Source: Novosphingobium sp. 17-62-19
GTDB taxonomy: Bacteria; Pseudomonadota; Alphaproteobacteria; Sphingomonadales; Sphingomonadaceae
NCBI RefSeq assembly: GCF_002256775.1
Contig: NZ_NCII01000090.1
Span: 1 to 34,890, forward strand
Direction of reading: 5' to 3'
Length of the DNA stretch: 34,890 bases
In this document: positions 1 to 8,389 of the stretch, one piece after another
Numbering within the stretch: the stretch's first letter is position 1
Layout of the letters: the number at the start of each line of letters is the position of its first letter
Notes under the pieces: model-generated
Seen by the model: only the letters and a program-made list of their open reading frames with translations
Databases searched by the model: none
What the model was told of the DNA's origin: nothing
Position numbers and translations under genes: made by a program

Positions 1-1
1 C

Positions 2-229
2 GAAGGCGTGTGCATCGCGCGTTCGAACCGTGGCCTCGGCTCGAACTTCACCGTGCGCAAGATCTCGTTCGGCGAAGGCGTGGAGCGCGTGTTCCCGCTG
101 TATTCGCCCAACATCGATTCGATTACCGTGGTGCGCCGTGGTGTCGTGCGTCGTGCGAAGCTCTACTATCTTCGTGGCCGCACCGGCAAATCGGCACGTA
201 TTGCAGAGCGCAAGGTCAACAAGGCCTGA
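2..229 (+). CDS. rplS: 50S ribosomal protein L19, C-terminal part (cut by window start)
   Basis: The reading frame is open from the first bases and encodes about 75 residues matching the conserved C-terminal half of bacterial L19. It includes the stretches [20 protein letters not shown] and [19 protein letters not shown], which are typical of the family. L19 sits at the interface between the 30S and 50S subunits and belongs to the large subunit. The start codon lies outside the window. A strong intrinsic terminator follows about 55 bases after the stop, so this is the last gene of its transcript. Identity is secure from the residues alone. Confidence 0.95.
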   Translation, partial: EGVCIARSNRGLGSNFTVRKISFGEGVERVFPLYSPNIDSITVVRRGVVRRAKLYYLRGRTGKSARIAERKVNKA

Positions 230-283
230 GTGCTGGGGGCCTGAGCCGACCAACGCCGCAACACCGGTAACGTGTTATAAAAG

Positions 284-315
284 GCGTCCTGGCTCTCCGG
301 CCAGGGCGCTTTTTT
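284..315 (+). terminator. Rho-independent terminator after rplS
   Basis: A 10-bp stem (284-293 with 300-309, one G-T wobble) encloses a 6-base loop and is followed directly by six T residues (310-315). It lies between the rplS stop and the next gene on the same strand, so it probably ends the rplS transcript. Confidence 0.88.
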
Positions 316-405
316 GTGCTTTCAAACGCAACCATTTCGGGCCACCCAAGGGCATTGCAATCGCGCCTGCGCCATCCGTGCCGGGCCAGAGGATACCGAA
401 ACACC

Positions 406-2661
406 ATGCGTCACTTGTCGTTGCTCGCCGCCTGCGCGCTGTCTGCCTTTGTCGCCGCGCCTGCGCTTGCCCAACAGGGAAATTCCATGACTGCGAATGC
501 GCCTGCCGAAGCCAAGGCTCTGACATTTGAGCGCGTATTTGCCAGCCCCGGCCTGAATGGGCCTGCGCCTCGCGCGGTGAAGCTTTCGCCCGATGGGCGC
601 TACCTGACGCTGCTGAAGAACCGCGCGGACGACCGCGAGCGGTACGATCTGTGGGGCTTTGACCGCCAGACCAGCGAATGGAAGATGCTGGTGGATTCGC
701 TGAAGCTTTCGTCCGGTCGGCAGCTGTCCGAGGCGGAGAAGATGCAGCGTGAGCGCCAGCGCATCGGCGATCTGAAGGGTATTGTGGCCTATGAGTGGGC
801 TGCCGATGGCAAGTCGGTGCTGGTGCCGGTAGATGGCGAACTGTTCCTTGCGGGCCTTGATGGTTCGGTGCGCAAGGTCGAGGGCACCAAGGGCGGTGAG
901 CTGACGCCCAAGCTGGGTCCGAAGGGTGAGCATATCGCCTATGTGCGCGACCGGCGGCTGTGGGCAGGTCCGGTGACGGGTACGGCGCAAGCGATCACGC
1001 CTAAAGAGACGAATTCGGACGTCCATTGGGGCGAGGCCGAGTTCGTGGCGCAGGAGGAAATGAACCGCTTCAACGGCTTCTGGTGGTCTCCCGATGAAAA
1101 GCGCATCGCGGTGGAGCGCTTTGACGAGAGCATGGTGGGCGTGGTGACGCGCACCGCCATCGGCGCCGAGGACACGCGGACCTACCAACAGCGCTATCCG
1201 GCGGCGGGCACGCCCAATGCCGAGGTTTCGCTGTGGGTGATGGGGCCTGACGGATCGAACCGGGTGCAGGTGGATCTGGGTGCCGACAAGGACATCTACC
1301 TCGCGCGGGTGGATTGGGCGCCTGATGGCAAGACGCTTTATGTGCAGCGTATGAACCGCGAACAGACGGTGCTCGACATGCTCAAGGTCGATCCGGCCAC
1401 GGGCAAGGCAAGCGTGCTGTTTACGGAAAAGGCGGCGGACAAGCACTGGATCGATCTGTCGGACAGCTACCGCTTCCTGAGCGATGGCAGCCTGATCTGG
1501 TGGTCTCAGCGCGACGGGTTCGGGCATCTCTATCGCCTGAAGGGCGGAAAGTGGAGCCAGTTGACCAAGGGCGACTGGGTGGTCACCGGGCTGGTCGGCG
1601 TGGATGAGAAGGGCGGCAAGCTTTACCTGACCGGCACGAAGGATGATGTGCTGGCGAACCAGGTCTATGCGATGGACCTGAACGCGCCGGGCAAGCTGAC
1701 GCGCATCACCGAGCCGGGCTGGGTCAACAATGCCTCGATGGACAAGAGCGGTCAGACGCTGATGATCACGCGCGCATCCGATGCGCAGCCTGCACAATCG
1801 TTTATCGCGGACACGAGCGGAAAGCGGCTGGCGTGGATCGAGGAGAACAAGGTGGCAGGCGCGCATCCATATGCGCCCTATCTGGCCAGCCACCGTCCGG
1901 CGCAGTTCGGCACGATCCCCGCAAAGGACGGCACGCCGCTGCATTACATGATGATCACGCCGCCGCTGGAGGCCGGAAAGAAGTACCCCGTATTCACCTA
2001 TCACTACGGCGGGCCGACCTCGCAGGTGGTGGCCAAGGGCTTTCAGGGCGCGCTGGCACAGGCGATTGTCGACAAGGGTTACATCTACTTTGCCATCGAC
2101 AATCGCGGATCGGACAACCGGGGCGTGAAGTTTGCCTCAGCGCTGCACCATGCGATGGGCTCGGTCGAGGTTGAGGATCAGCTGGCGGGCGCAATGTGGC
2201 TGAAGCAGCAGCCGTTTGTGGATGCGGACAAGATCAGCACGTTCGGCTGGTCCTATGGCGGGTACATGTCGATCAAGATGCTGGAGGCCAATCCGGGGGC
2301 CTATGCGGCGGGGATCGCCGTGGCGCCGGTGACCAAGTGGGAGCTTTACGATACGACCTATACCGAGCGCTATCTGGGCGATCCGGGTAAGTTGCCGCAG
2401 GTTTATGAGAAATCGAATGCGCTGGCCGATACCGGCAAAATCAGCGATCCGCTGCTGATCATTCACGGCATGGCCGATGATAACGTGGTGTTCGAGAACG
2501 CTTCGGCCATCATCGCCAAGATGCAGGGCGAGGCGGTGCCGTTCGAGATGATGCTCTATCCCGGCTACACCCACCGCATCAGCGGGCCGAAGGTGAGCCA
2601 GCATTTGTATGAGACGATTTTCCGGTTTCTTGACCGTAATGGGGCGGGGAGTGGGAAATAG
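406..2661 (+). CDS. Exported S9 family dipeptidyl peptidase (DPP-IV type)
   Basis: This 751-residue protein starts with a signal peptide (MRHLSLLAACALSAFVAAPA, cleavage likely after ALA). A beta-propeller region resembling the DPP-IV N-terminal domain follows, then a C-terminal S9 hydrolase domain. The catalytic triad is visible: Ser616 in GWSYGGYMS, Asp691 in HGMADDN and His723 in GYTHRI. An EE pair in FVAQEEMNRFNGFWWSPD matches the DPP-IV element that grips the substrate's free N terminus. It should remove dipeptides from peptide N termini in the periplasm. The frame is open from 316, but ATG 406 is chosen because it opens the signal peptide, with a modest AGAGGA 12 bases upstream. Which residue it prefers at the second position cannot be read from sequence. 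Confidence 0.92.
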   Translation: MRHLSLLAACALSAFVAAPALAQQGNSMTANAPAEAKALTFERVFASPGLNGPAPRAVKLSPDGRYLTLLKNRADDRERYDLWGFDRQTSEWKMLVDSLKLSSGRQLSEAEKMQRERQRIGDLKGIVAYEWAADGKSVLVPVDGELFLAGLDGSVRKVEGTKGGELTPKLGPKGEHIAYVRDRRLWAGPVTGTAQAITPKETNSDVHWGEAEFVAQEEMNRFNGFWWSPDEKRIAVERFDESMVGVVTRTAIGAEDTRTYQQRYPAAGTPNAEVSLWVMGPDGSNRVQVDLGADKDIYLARVDWAPDGKTLYVQRMNREQTVLDMLKVDPATGKASVLFTEKAADKHWIDLSDSYRFLSDGSLIWWSQRDGFGHLYRLKGGKWSQLTKGDWVVTGLVGVDEKGGKLYLTGTKDDVLANQVYAMDLNAPGKLTRITEPGWVNNASMDKSGQTLMITRASDAQPAQSFIADTSGKRLAWIEENKVAGAHPYAPYLASHRPAQFGTIPAKDGTPLHYMMITPPLEAGKKYPVFTYHYGGPTSQVVAKGFQGALAQAIVDKGYIYFAIDNRGSDNRGVKFASALHHAMGSVEVEDQLAGAMWLKQQPFVDADKISTFGWSYGGYMSIKMLEANPGAYAAGIAVAPVTKWELYDTTYTERYLGDPGKLPQVYEKSNALADTGKISDPLLIIHGMADDNVVFENASAIIAKMQGEAVPFEMMLYPGYTHRISGPKVSQHLYETIFRFLDRNGAGSGK

Positions 2662-2690
2662 GGGCGGGGGACGTAGCCCAATCCAATCAC

Positions 2691-2780
2691 CGTCATCCTA
2701 AACTTGGTTCAGGATCCATTGCGCCGATTGAACGGCAGCTTGAGGTGAGAAATGGACCCTGAAACGGGTTCAGGGTGACG
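2691..2780. repeat. Imperfect 30-bp inverted repeat, dispersed-repeat type
   Basis: Arms 2691-2720 and 2751-2780 are each 30 bases, separated by exactly 30 bases, and match at 24 of 30 positions as an inverted repeat. Several mismatches still allow G-T pairs. The arms open with CGTCATCCT and the mirror arm closes with AGGGTGACG, a pattern seen in dispersed intergenic palindromes of alphaproteobacteria. It lies between the S9 peptidase gene and asd and may also act as a weak transcript end, although no T-run follows. Confidence 0.7.
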
Positions 2781-2909
2781 AGCGGGTTGCAAGAGCGGGC
2801 GCGCAAGCATCGGTGTCTGGCGCACAAGCGTTTTTAACTTGGCTGGTTGGAACCAGCCGCTAGGGAACGGCCTGTCTGCAAAGCAGGCAGGCGCAGGAAG
2901 GGAAGCAAG

Positions 2910-3941
2910 ATGGGTTACCGGGTTGTAGTGGTCGGCGCGACGGGGAATGTGGGCCGCGAGATGCTCAACATTCTGGCTGAACGCGAGTTTCCCTGCGACG
3001 AGATCGCGGCGGTTGCATCGCCACGCTCGCAGGGCACCGAGATCGACTTTGGCGAAACGGGCCGCAAGCTCAAGGTTAAGAACATCGAGCATTTCGATTT
3101 CACCGGATGGGATATTGCGCTGTTTGCAGCAGGTTCCGGCCCGACCGAAATTCATGCGCCCCGTGCTGCGGCATCTGGCTGCGTGGTGATCGACAATTCG
3201 TCGCTCTACCGCATGGACCCGGACGTGCCGCTGATCGTGCCAGAGGTTAACCCCGACGCCATCGATGGCTACACGAAGAAGAACATCATCGCGAACCCCA
3301 ACTGCTCGACCGCGCAGATGGTGGTGGCGCTCAAGCCCTTGCACGACGCCGCCACGATCAAGCGCGTGGTCGTAGCCACGTACCAGTCGGTTTCAGGCGC
3401 GGGCAAGGATGGCATGGACGAGCTGTTTGAACAGACCCGCGCCATCTACATGCCGCAGGGTGAACTGGGCGCGCCCAAGAAGTTCACCAAGCAGATCGCC
3501 TTCAACGTGATCCCGCACATCGACGTGTTCCTTGATGATGGTTCGACCAAGGAAGAGTGGAAGATGGTTGCCGAGACCAAGAAGATCCTTGATCCCAAGA
3601 TCAAGATATCAGCCACTTGCGTGCGCGTGCCGGTGTTCGTCGGCCATTCCGAAGCGCTGAACATCGAATTCGAAAAAGAGATCAGCGCTGAAGAAGCCCA
3701 AAACATCCTGCGCGAAGCGCCGGGCGTCATGCTGATCGATAAGCGCGAGAACGGCGGATACATCACGCCGGTAGAATGCGTGGGCGACGATGCGACTTAT
3801 GTCAGCCGCGTGCGCGAAGATCCGACCGTGGACAGCGGGCTTTCGCTGTGGTGCGTTTCGGACAACCTGCGCAAGGGGGCCGCGCTGAACGCGGTGCAGA
3901 TTGCCGAACTGCTTGGCCGCCGGCATCTGAAGAAGGGCTGA
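2910..3941 (+). CDS. asd: Aspartate-semialdehyde dehydrogenase
   Basis: The 343-residue enzyme reduces aspartyl phosphate with NADPH to aspartate semialdehyde, the branch step to lysine/diaminopimelate, threonine and methionine. Visible features are the N-terminal nucleotide loop GATGNVGREM, the active-site Cys132 in NPNCSTAQMV, and the later catalytic His246 in RVPVFVGHSEALNIEF. The length is normal for the family. The frame is open from 2847, but ATG 2910 is preferred because GGAAGGGA lies 6-13 bases upstream and the protein then begins with the usual MGYRVVVVGATG. It stands alone, with a 10-bp hairpin downstream. Identity is secure. Confidence 0.96.
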   Translation: MGYRVVVVGATGNVGREMLNILAEREFPCDEIAAVASPRSQGTEIDFGETGRKLKVKNIEHFDFTGWDIALFAAGSGPTEIHAPRAAASGCVVIDNSSLYRMDPDVPLIVPEVNPDAIDGYTKKNIIANPNCSTAQMVVALKPLHDAATIKRVVVATYQSVSGAGKDGMDELFEQTRAIYMPQGELGAPKKFTKQIAFNVIPHIDVFLDDGSTKEEWKMVAETKKILDPKIKISATCVRVPVFVGHSEALNIEFEKEISAEEAQNILREAPGVMLIDKRENGGYITPVECVGDDATYVSRVREDPTVDSGLSLWCVSDNLRKGAALNAVQIAELLGRRHLKKG

Positions 3942-3947
3942 TCGATT

Positions 3948-3980
3948 TGCGGCGGGCGAGCCTTCGGTCTGCCCGCCGCA
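3948..3980 (+). terminator. Probable terminator after asd
   Basis: A perfect 10-bp GC-rich stem pairs 3948-3957 with 3971-3980 around a 13-base loop, 6 bases after the asd stop. The tract after it (GTTTGTC) is poor in T, so it may be a weak or Rho-assisted terminator. Confidence 0.55.
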
Positions 3981-4122
3981 GTTTGTCGCCTCTACGCAAC
4001 ATCATAGCTGTATTCCCAACTTCTAAAGTAGAGATTTTTCAAACTCGCCATTGCATCGGACATAAAGGAAGCGTTATGTGCGGTGCAGCAAGGCAGTCTG
4101 CCAAGCGCAACCATGGGGGGTT

Positions 4123-4905
4123 ATGCTCGAACACCTGGACATACTCCACGGCATAGCAGGCCTTTTTGTTGGCGTGCTGGTGGGATTGACTGGCGTTGGC
4201 GGCGGTTCGCTGATGACTCCGATCCTGGTGCTGATGTTCGGGGTCAGCCCCGCGACGGCTGTTGGCACCGACCTTTTGTTTGCGGCAATTACCAAGATCG
4301 GCGGCTCTTTCGTCCACAACCAGCACGAGAGTGTGGATTGGAAGATCATGAAACGGCTGGCTGCGGGGAGTGTCCCGGCGGCCATCGTCACGCTGGTCGG
4401 CGTGTCCTATTTCGGCAAAGTGGGCAAGGATTCCAGCGGGATCATCCTGACGGTGCTGGGCTCGATGCTGGTGCTGACAGCTTTTGCCACGCTGTTTCAG
4501 AAGCAACTCGGCCGATTTGCTAAAACACACGAACGGCTTAACGATTCGCATACGTTGCTGCCCACGGTGGGACTTGGGGCAGTACTGGGCGTTGCGGTGT
4601 CGATCTCGTCGGTCGGGGCAGGCGCGATTGGGGTGACGGCACTGCTGATGCTCTATCCGGCGCTGCGGGTATCACGCATTGTCGGCACGGACATTGCCCA
4701 TGCGGTGCCGTTGACGCTGGTAGCGGGTTTTGGCCACTGGTTGATTGGCGGGGTGGACCCCTATCTGCTGCTGAACCTGCTGATGGGATCGCTGCCCGGT
4801 GTGGCTATCGGGAGTATGCTGTCAGCACGTTCACCGGACAAATTGCTGCGCCCGGTACTGGCAGCAGTGCTGCTGTTCTCGGGTGTGAAGCTGCTGACGG
4901 CATGA
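4123..4905 (+). CDS. TauE/SafE family sulfite or anion exporter permease
   Basis: This 260-residue integral membrane protein has about seven or eight hydrophobic segments in two related halves. The first half contains the loop GLTGVGGGSLMTPILVLMFGVSPATAVGTD and the second SSVGAGAIGVTALLMLYPALRVSRIVGTD, the duplicated G-x-G and VGTD signatures of the TauE/SafE (formerly DUF81) family. Members move sulfite, sulfoacetate or other small anions across the inner membrane; the substrate here cannot be read. ATG 4123 is chosen because a run of six G lies just upstream and the first membrane segment follows. A GTG at 4078 in frame would add 15 poorly conserved residues. The stop overlaps the start of the next gene by 4 bases, so the two are co-transcribed. 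Confidence 0.88.
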   Translation: MLEHLDILHGIAGLFVGVLVGLTGVGGGSLMTPILVLMFGVSPATAVGTDLLFAAITKIGGSFVHNQHESVDWKIMKRLAAGSVPAAIVTLVGVSYFGKVGKDSSGIILTVLGSMLVLTAFATLFQKQLGRFAKTHERLNDSHTLLPTVGLGAVLGVAVSISSVGAGAIGVTALLMLYPALRVSRIVGTDIAHAVPLTLVAGFGHWLIGGVDPYLLLNLLMGSLPGVAIGSMLSARSPDKLLRPVLAAVLLFSGVKLLTA

Positions 4906-5660
4906 ACATCACCACGGAGATTTTTGACGGCTTTGATGGCGCACAACTGGCGTTGCACCGGATGGGCGCGGGGCGACCGGTGGTGTTGCTGCACGGGCTG
5001 TTTTCCTCGGCAGAAGTCAACTGGATCAAGTTCGGCACGGCGGCAAAGCTGGCGGCGGCGGGCTTTGAATGCCTGATGCCGGATTTGCGCGTGCATGGGC
5101 AAAGCGCTGCGCCACATGATGCGGCGGCCTATCCTCAGGACGTGCTGGTGCGCGATGCAGAAGCGCTGGTGGCGCATCTGGGGTTGAGCGACTTTGATCT
5201 AGTCGGCTTCTCGCTGGGGTCGCGCACATCGGCGCGGGCCGTGATCGCCGGGATGCAGCCACGCAGGCTGGTGCTTTCGGGCATGGGCTTGCAGGGGCTT
5301 GCCGGATGGGCGCGGCGGCAGGATTTCTTTGTCGATGTGATCGACCGTTTCGGCACTATCAAGCGCGACGATCCGGCCTATTTTGCACAGCAGTTCCTCA
5401 AAACGATGGGCACGGACCGTGATGCTGCGCGGTTGTTGCTGAAATCGATGGCCGATACGAACCCGGCAGAACTGGCGGCGATCACGATGCCGACGCTGGT
5501 GTTGTGCGGTGATCAGGACAACGATAACGGATCGGCCGAGCAACTGGCCGAGGCATTGCCCAATGCGCGGCTGGCACTGATCCCCGGCACACACATGAGC
5601 AGTGTGACAATGCCTGAGCTTGGGCAAGAACTGGTCAAGTTCCTTACGGCCGAGGGTTGA
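4902..5660 (+). CDS. Alpha/beta-fold hydrolase
   Basis: This is a 252-residue cytoplasmic alpha/beta hydrolase. The oxyanion-hole motif is VVLLHGLF. The triad is visible as Ser104 in the nucleophile elbow GFSLGSR, Asp204 in LCGDQDND and His231 in PGTHMS. The start ATG overlaps the TauE-like permease stop (ATGA), giving a two-gene operon by translational coupling. The substrate is unknown; esters or thioesters are typical of the family. There is no signal peptide. The function of the pair cannot be deduced beyond the operon structure. Confidence 0.85.
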   Translation: MNITTEIFDGFDGAQLALHRMGAGRPVVLLHGLFSSAEVNWIKFGTAAKLAAAGFECLMPDLRVHGQSAAPHDAAAYPQDVLVRDAEALVAHLGLSDFDLVGFSLGSRTSARAVIAGMQPRRLVLSGMGLQGLAGWARRQDFFVDVIDRFGTIKRDDPAYFAQQFLKTMGTDRDAARLLLKSMADTNPAELAAITMPTLVLCGDQDNDNGSAEQLAEALPNARLALIPGTHMSSVTMPELGQELVKFLTAEG

Positions 5661-5750
5661 CCCCGACGGTTTCACCGGTAACCAGAAGGCAAGCCTTTCG
5701 ACGCCGCATTTTGCGGGGCAGGCACGGTCCTTCCGGGAGATCCTGAGATC

Positions 5751-7562
5751 ATGAAATCACTTGTATCGAGCTTGGCGCTTGCCGCCGCGACGCTTGCCAC
5801 CCCCGCATTTTCCCAAAATGCGCCCGCCGATGCTGCTGCCGTGGCTGACTGGGTGAAGCAGGCTGAGGCTGAAGTGTTGGCAAAGTCGGTGGAGACATCG
5901 CGCGCCAACTGGATCTACGCCACGTACATCATCGATGACAGCGCAGCGCTGGTGGCCATCGCCAATGGTGAAGCCACTGCCATGCAAGTCGCCCAGGCCA
6001 AGCAGGCGGCGGAATATGCCAAAGTGAGCGGGCTTGCCCCCGACGTCGCGCGCAAGCTGGTGATGATGCGAACGCAGATTACCGGACCCGCGCCAAGCAC
6101 GCCCGGTGCGACGCAGGAATTTGCCGCGCTTCAGGCCAAGCTTGAGGGCATTTATGGCAAGGGTATGGGCACGCTGAAGGGTCAGCCGATCAATGGCAGC
6201 GACATCGAAGAAGCGATGGGTGCCAATCGCAACCCCGATGAGCTGAAAGAGATGTGGCTGAGCTGGCACGACAATGTCGGCGCGCCGATGAAGGCCGATT
6301 ATCAGGAGATGATCGGGATCGGTAACGCGGGAGCGCAGGAGCTGGGCTTTGCCGACATGGGCGCGTTGTGGCGGTCAAACTATGACATGCCGCCTGAGGA
6401 ATTTGCCGCGCTGACCGAGAAGATCTGGAACGAGGTGAAGCCGCTCTACAACCAGCTTCACTGCTTCACGCGCATGAAGCTGAACGAGAAGTACGGCGAT
6501 GCGGTGCAGGCGAAGAGCGGCCCGATCCGCGCAGATATTCTGGGCAATATGTGGGCGCAAGAATGGGGCAACATCTACGAAGTGGTTGCTCCAGCTGGGG
6601 CGGGCGACATCGGGTATGACGTAGGCGAGTTGCTGACGGCCAAGGGCTATGATGCGATCAAGATGGTCAAGGCTGGTGAGGGGTTCTATTCCTCGCTCGG
6701 GATGGCGCCTTTGCCGCAGACGTTCTGGGAGCGGTCGCAGTTCGTAAAGCCGCGCGATCGTGATGTGGTGTGCCATGCCTCGGCGTGGAACGTCGACAAT
6801 GTGGACGATTTGCGCATCAAGATGTGCATCAAGGTCAACGGAGACGATTTCGTCACGATCCACCATGAGCTTGGCCATAACTACTATCAGCGCGCTTACA
6901 AAAAACAGGACGCGCTCTATCTGGGTGGCGCGAACGACGGTTTCCATGAGGCGATCGGTGACTTTGTGGCGCTTTCGATCACGCCCGAATACCTGGTGCA
7001 GATCGGCTTGCTGGATCGTGCCAAGGTTCCGGCGGAGTCCAAGGACACCGGGCTGCTGTTGCGCCAGGCGATGGACAAGATTGCGTTCCTGCCGTTCGGC
7101 CTACTGATCGACCGTTATCGCTGGGATGTGTTCAGCGGCAAAATCGCTCCGGCCGACTACCAGAAGGGATGGGATGCAATGCGGCTGAAGTATCAGGGCG
7201 TGGTGCCGCCCGCTGCGCGCCCGGCCGATGGCTTTGATGCCGGGGCGAAGTATCACGTGCCCGCCAACGTGCCTTATACCCGCTACTTCCTTGCGCGGGT
7301 GCTGCAGTTCCAGTTGTATGAGGCTGCGTGCAAGCAGGCAGGCTGGAAGGGGCCGCTCCACCGCTGCAGCTTCTATGGCAACAAGGAAGTTGGTGCGAAG
7401 CTGAATGCCATGCTGGAAATGGGGGCTTCGAAGCCCTGGCCTGATGCGCTGGAAGCCTTTACCGGCAGCCGCGAGATGAGCGGCAAGGCGATGATCCGCT
7501 ACTTTGCGCCGCTGACCAAGTGGCTGGCGAACCAGACCAAGGGGCAATCATGCGGCTGGTAA
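5751..7562 (+). CDS. Exported M2 family peptidyl-dipeptidase (ACE-like zinc metallopeptidase)
   Basis: The 603-residue product begins with a signal peptide (MKSLVSSLALAAATLATPA, then FSQ). It carries the gluzincin motif HHELGH: His372 and His376 bind zinc and Glu373 is the base. The third ligand Glu400 lies in GFHEAIGD, 28 residues after the first His, exactly the spacing in human ACE. Further on, KYHVPANVPYTRYFLARVLQFQ matches the ACE segment holding the substrate His, the transition-state Tyr and a chloride-binding Arg. Members remove C-terminal dipeptides from oligopeptides. Paired Cys residues suit a periplasmic location. Together with the S9 peptidase upstream it suggests peptide scavenging outside the inner membrane. 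Confidence 0.94.
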   Translation: MKSLVSSLALAAATLATPAFSQNAPADAAAVADWVKQAEAEVLAKSVETSRANWIYATYIIDDSAALVAIANGEATAMQVAQAKQAAEYAKVSGLAPDVARKLVMMRTQITGPAPSTPGATQEFAALQAKLEGIYGKGMGTLKGQPINGSDIEEAMGANRNPDELKEMWLSWHDNVGAPMKADYQEMIGIGNAGAQELGFADMGALWRSNYDMPPEEFAALTEKIWNEVKPLYNQLHCFTRMKLNEKYGDAVQAKSGPIRADILGNMWAQEWGNIYEVVAPAGAGDIGYDVGELLTAKGYDAIKMVKAGEGFYSSLGMAPLPQTFWERSQFVKPRDRDVVCHASAWNVDNVDDLRIKMCIKVNGDDFVTIHHELGHNYYQRAYKKQDALYLGGANDGFHEAIGDFVALSITPEYLVQIGLLDRAKVPAESKDTGLLLRQAMDKIAFLPFGLLIDRYRWDVFSGKIAPADYQKGWDAMRLKYQGVVPPAARPADGFDAGAKYHVPANVPYTRYFLARVLQFQLYEAACKQAGWKGPLHRCSFYGNKEVGAKLNAMLEMGASKPWPDALEAFTGSREMSGKAMIRYFAPLTKWLANQTKGQSCGW

Positions 7563-7601
7563 AGTCGGACGCATAAATCACCCTTTTCGCATTTCCCGCT
7601 C

Positions 7602-7670
7602 AGGGCCTCTTGCCGGATCGCTTCGTTGGTGGCAGCTTGATGACACAACGAACGGGCCGGCAAGAGTCCT
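7602..7670 (+). other. Two-tier hairpin between the M2 peptidase gene and the YbjN-like gene
   Basis: A perfect 10-bp outer stem (7607-7616 with 7657-7666) encloses a 7-bp inner stem (7622-7628 with 7646-7652). A further AGG/CCT pairing is possible at the base. There is no T-run, so a classic terminator is unlikely. It ends 18 bases before the next start codon and could be a leader structure or an mRNA-stability element. The role is inferred only from the fold. Confidence 0.45.
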
Positions 7671-7688
7671 ATCGGGATTGAAGATGCG

Positions 7689-8177
7689 ATGATGTTAAAA
7701 GGCGTGTTTGCGGCACTGGCTGTGAGCGTTCTGGTTCCCTCAGCAGCAAATGCGACGACAGAGCCGACAGGCAGGGTTTCGGCGATCCAGCCGGATGGCG
7801 TGGCTCAAGCGCTTATCAACCTTGGCTACACGGCGGAATTGGCAACGGACTCCAACGGCGATCCGCTGATCAATGCTGACATCGGAGGCTGGCAGGCCGC
7901 GCTGCTGTTCTACGAATGCAACGCCAAGACCCATGATGGGTGCCAGTCGCTGCAGTTCGTGGCCAATTTTACGCCGGAGAAGAAATTTACTGCTGAAGAC
8001 GCCGTGCGTTTCAACCGGAACACCCGCTTTGCCTCGGTTTCACTGGGCAAGGACGATGCCGTGATGATGACTTGGGATGTTGTGACGGGCAAGGGCATCG
8101 ACCTTGAGGTGTTTTCCAACTCGGTCGACATGTTCCGCAGTGCGATGGACACGCTGGGCACCGAAGTTTTCAAATAG
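7689..8177 (+). CDS. Exported YbjN domain-containing protein
   Basis: The protein has 162 residues with a signal peptide (MMLKGVFAALAVSVLVPSAA, then NA). The rest resembles the YbjN family (type III chaperone-like fold): a leading PDGVAQALINLGYTAEL helix, strands around ADIGGWQAALLFYECN, and a closing helix SNSVDMFRSAMDTLG. Two Cys (ECNAKTHDGC) could form a disulfide in the periplasm. YbjN-like proteins have no agreed enzymatic role. ATG 7692 is an equally possible start. It is a single-gene unit, with a strong terminator 45 bases downstream. Confidence 0.75.
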   Translation: MMLKGVFAALAVSVLVPSAANATTEPTGRVSAIQPDGVAQALINLGYTAELATDSNGDPLINADIGGWQAALLFYECNAKTHDGCQSLQFVANFTPEKKFTAEDAVRFNRNTRFASVSLGKDDAVMMTWDVVTGKGIDLEVFSNSVDMFRSAMDTLGTEVFK

Positions 8178-8222
8178 TCAGGACCCCGCTTCGGCCACCC
8201 CGGAGCGATGGGACGCAACCTC

Positions 8223-8271
8223 GGCAATCCGCAAGCAGGGCTAGCTGCTTCGGATTGCCTTTTCTTTTTGT
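8223..8271 (+). terminator. Strong Rho-independent terminator after the YbjN-like gene
   Basis: A stem of about 15 bp pairs 8223-8238 with 8245-8259, with one bulged C at 8232 and a six-base loop. It is followed by a T-rich tract (8260-8271, eleven of the first twelve bases excluding one C and one G are T). It is one of the clearest terminators in the window. Confidence 0.9.
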
Positions 8272-8274
8272 TGG

Positions 8275-8290
8275 TCTAGTGGATTGATTT
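8275..8290. repeat. Left half of palindromic box 1, split from its partner by IS66
   Basis: The bases TCTAGTGGATTGATTT continue directly into 13357 onward if the IS66 and one target copy are removed. The restored box is a long palindrome whose mirror arm ends CCACTAGA at 13421. The last eight bases (8283-8290) are the IS target duplication. See the array entry at 13349-13553. Confidence 0.8.
8283..8290. repeat. 8-bp target-site duplication, left copy
   Basis: ATTGATTT here is repeated exactly at 13349-13356, directly outside the two ends of the IS66 element. Eight bases is the usual duplication length for IS66-family insertion. Confidence 0.92.
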
Positions 8291-8312
8291 GTATCGCTCC
8301 GGTGAGGGCCGC
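8291..8312 (+). repeat. IS66 left terminal inverted repeat
   Basis: It begins GTATCGCTCCGGTGAGGGCC and matches the inverted right end (13327-13348) at 16 of 22 positions, including the GTA tip and two six-base blocks. The target duplication abuts its first base. Confidence 0.88.
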
Positions 8313-8389
8313 CTTGCGGTGATCGGCTGATATTTCGAGATGGCACCGGTGCAAGCGCTGGTGTTTGCACCAGTACTAGGGACGGTGCG

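Noticed and set aside
322-2004. 560-codon open frame on the minus strand
   Set aside because: It is antisense to the S9 peptidase gene with shared codon boundaries, and its residues show no domain. GC-rich genes often leave this frame open.
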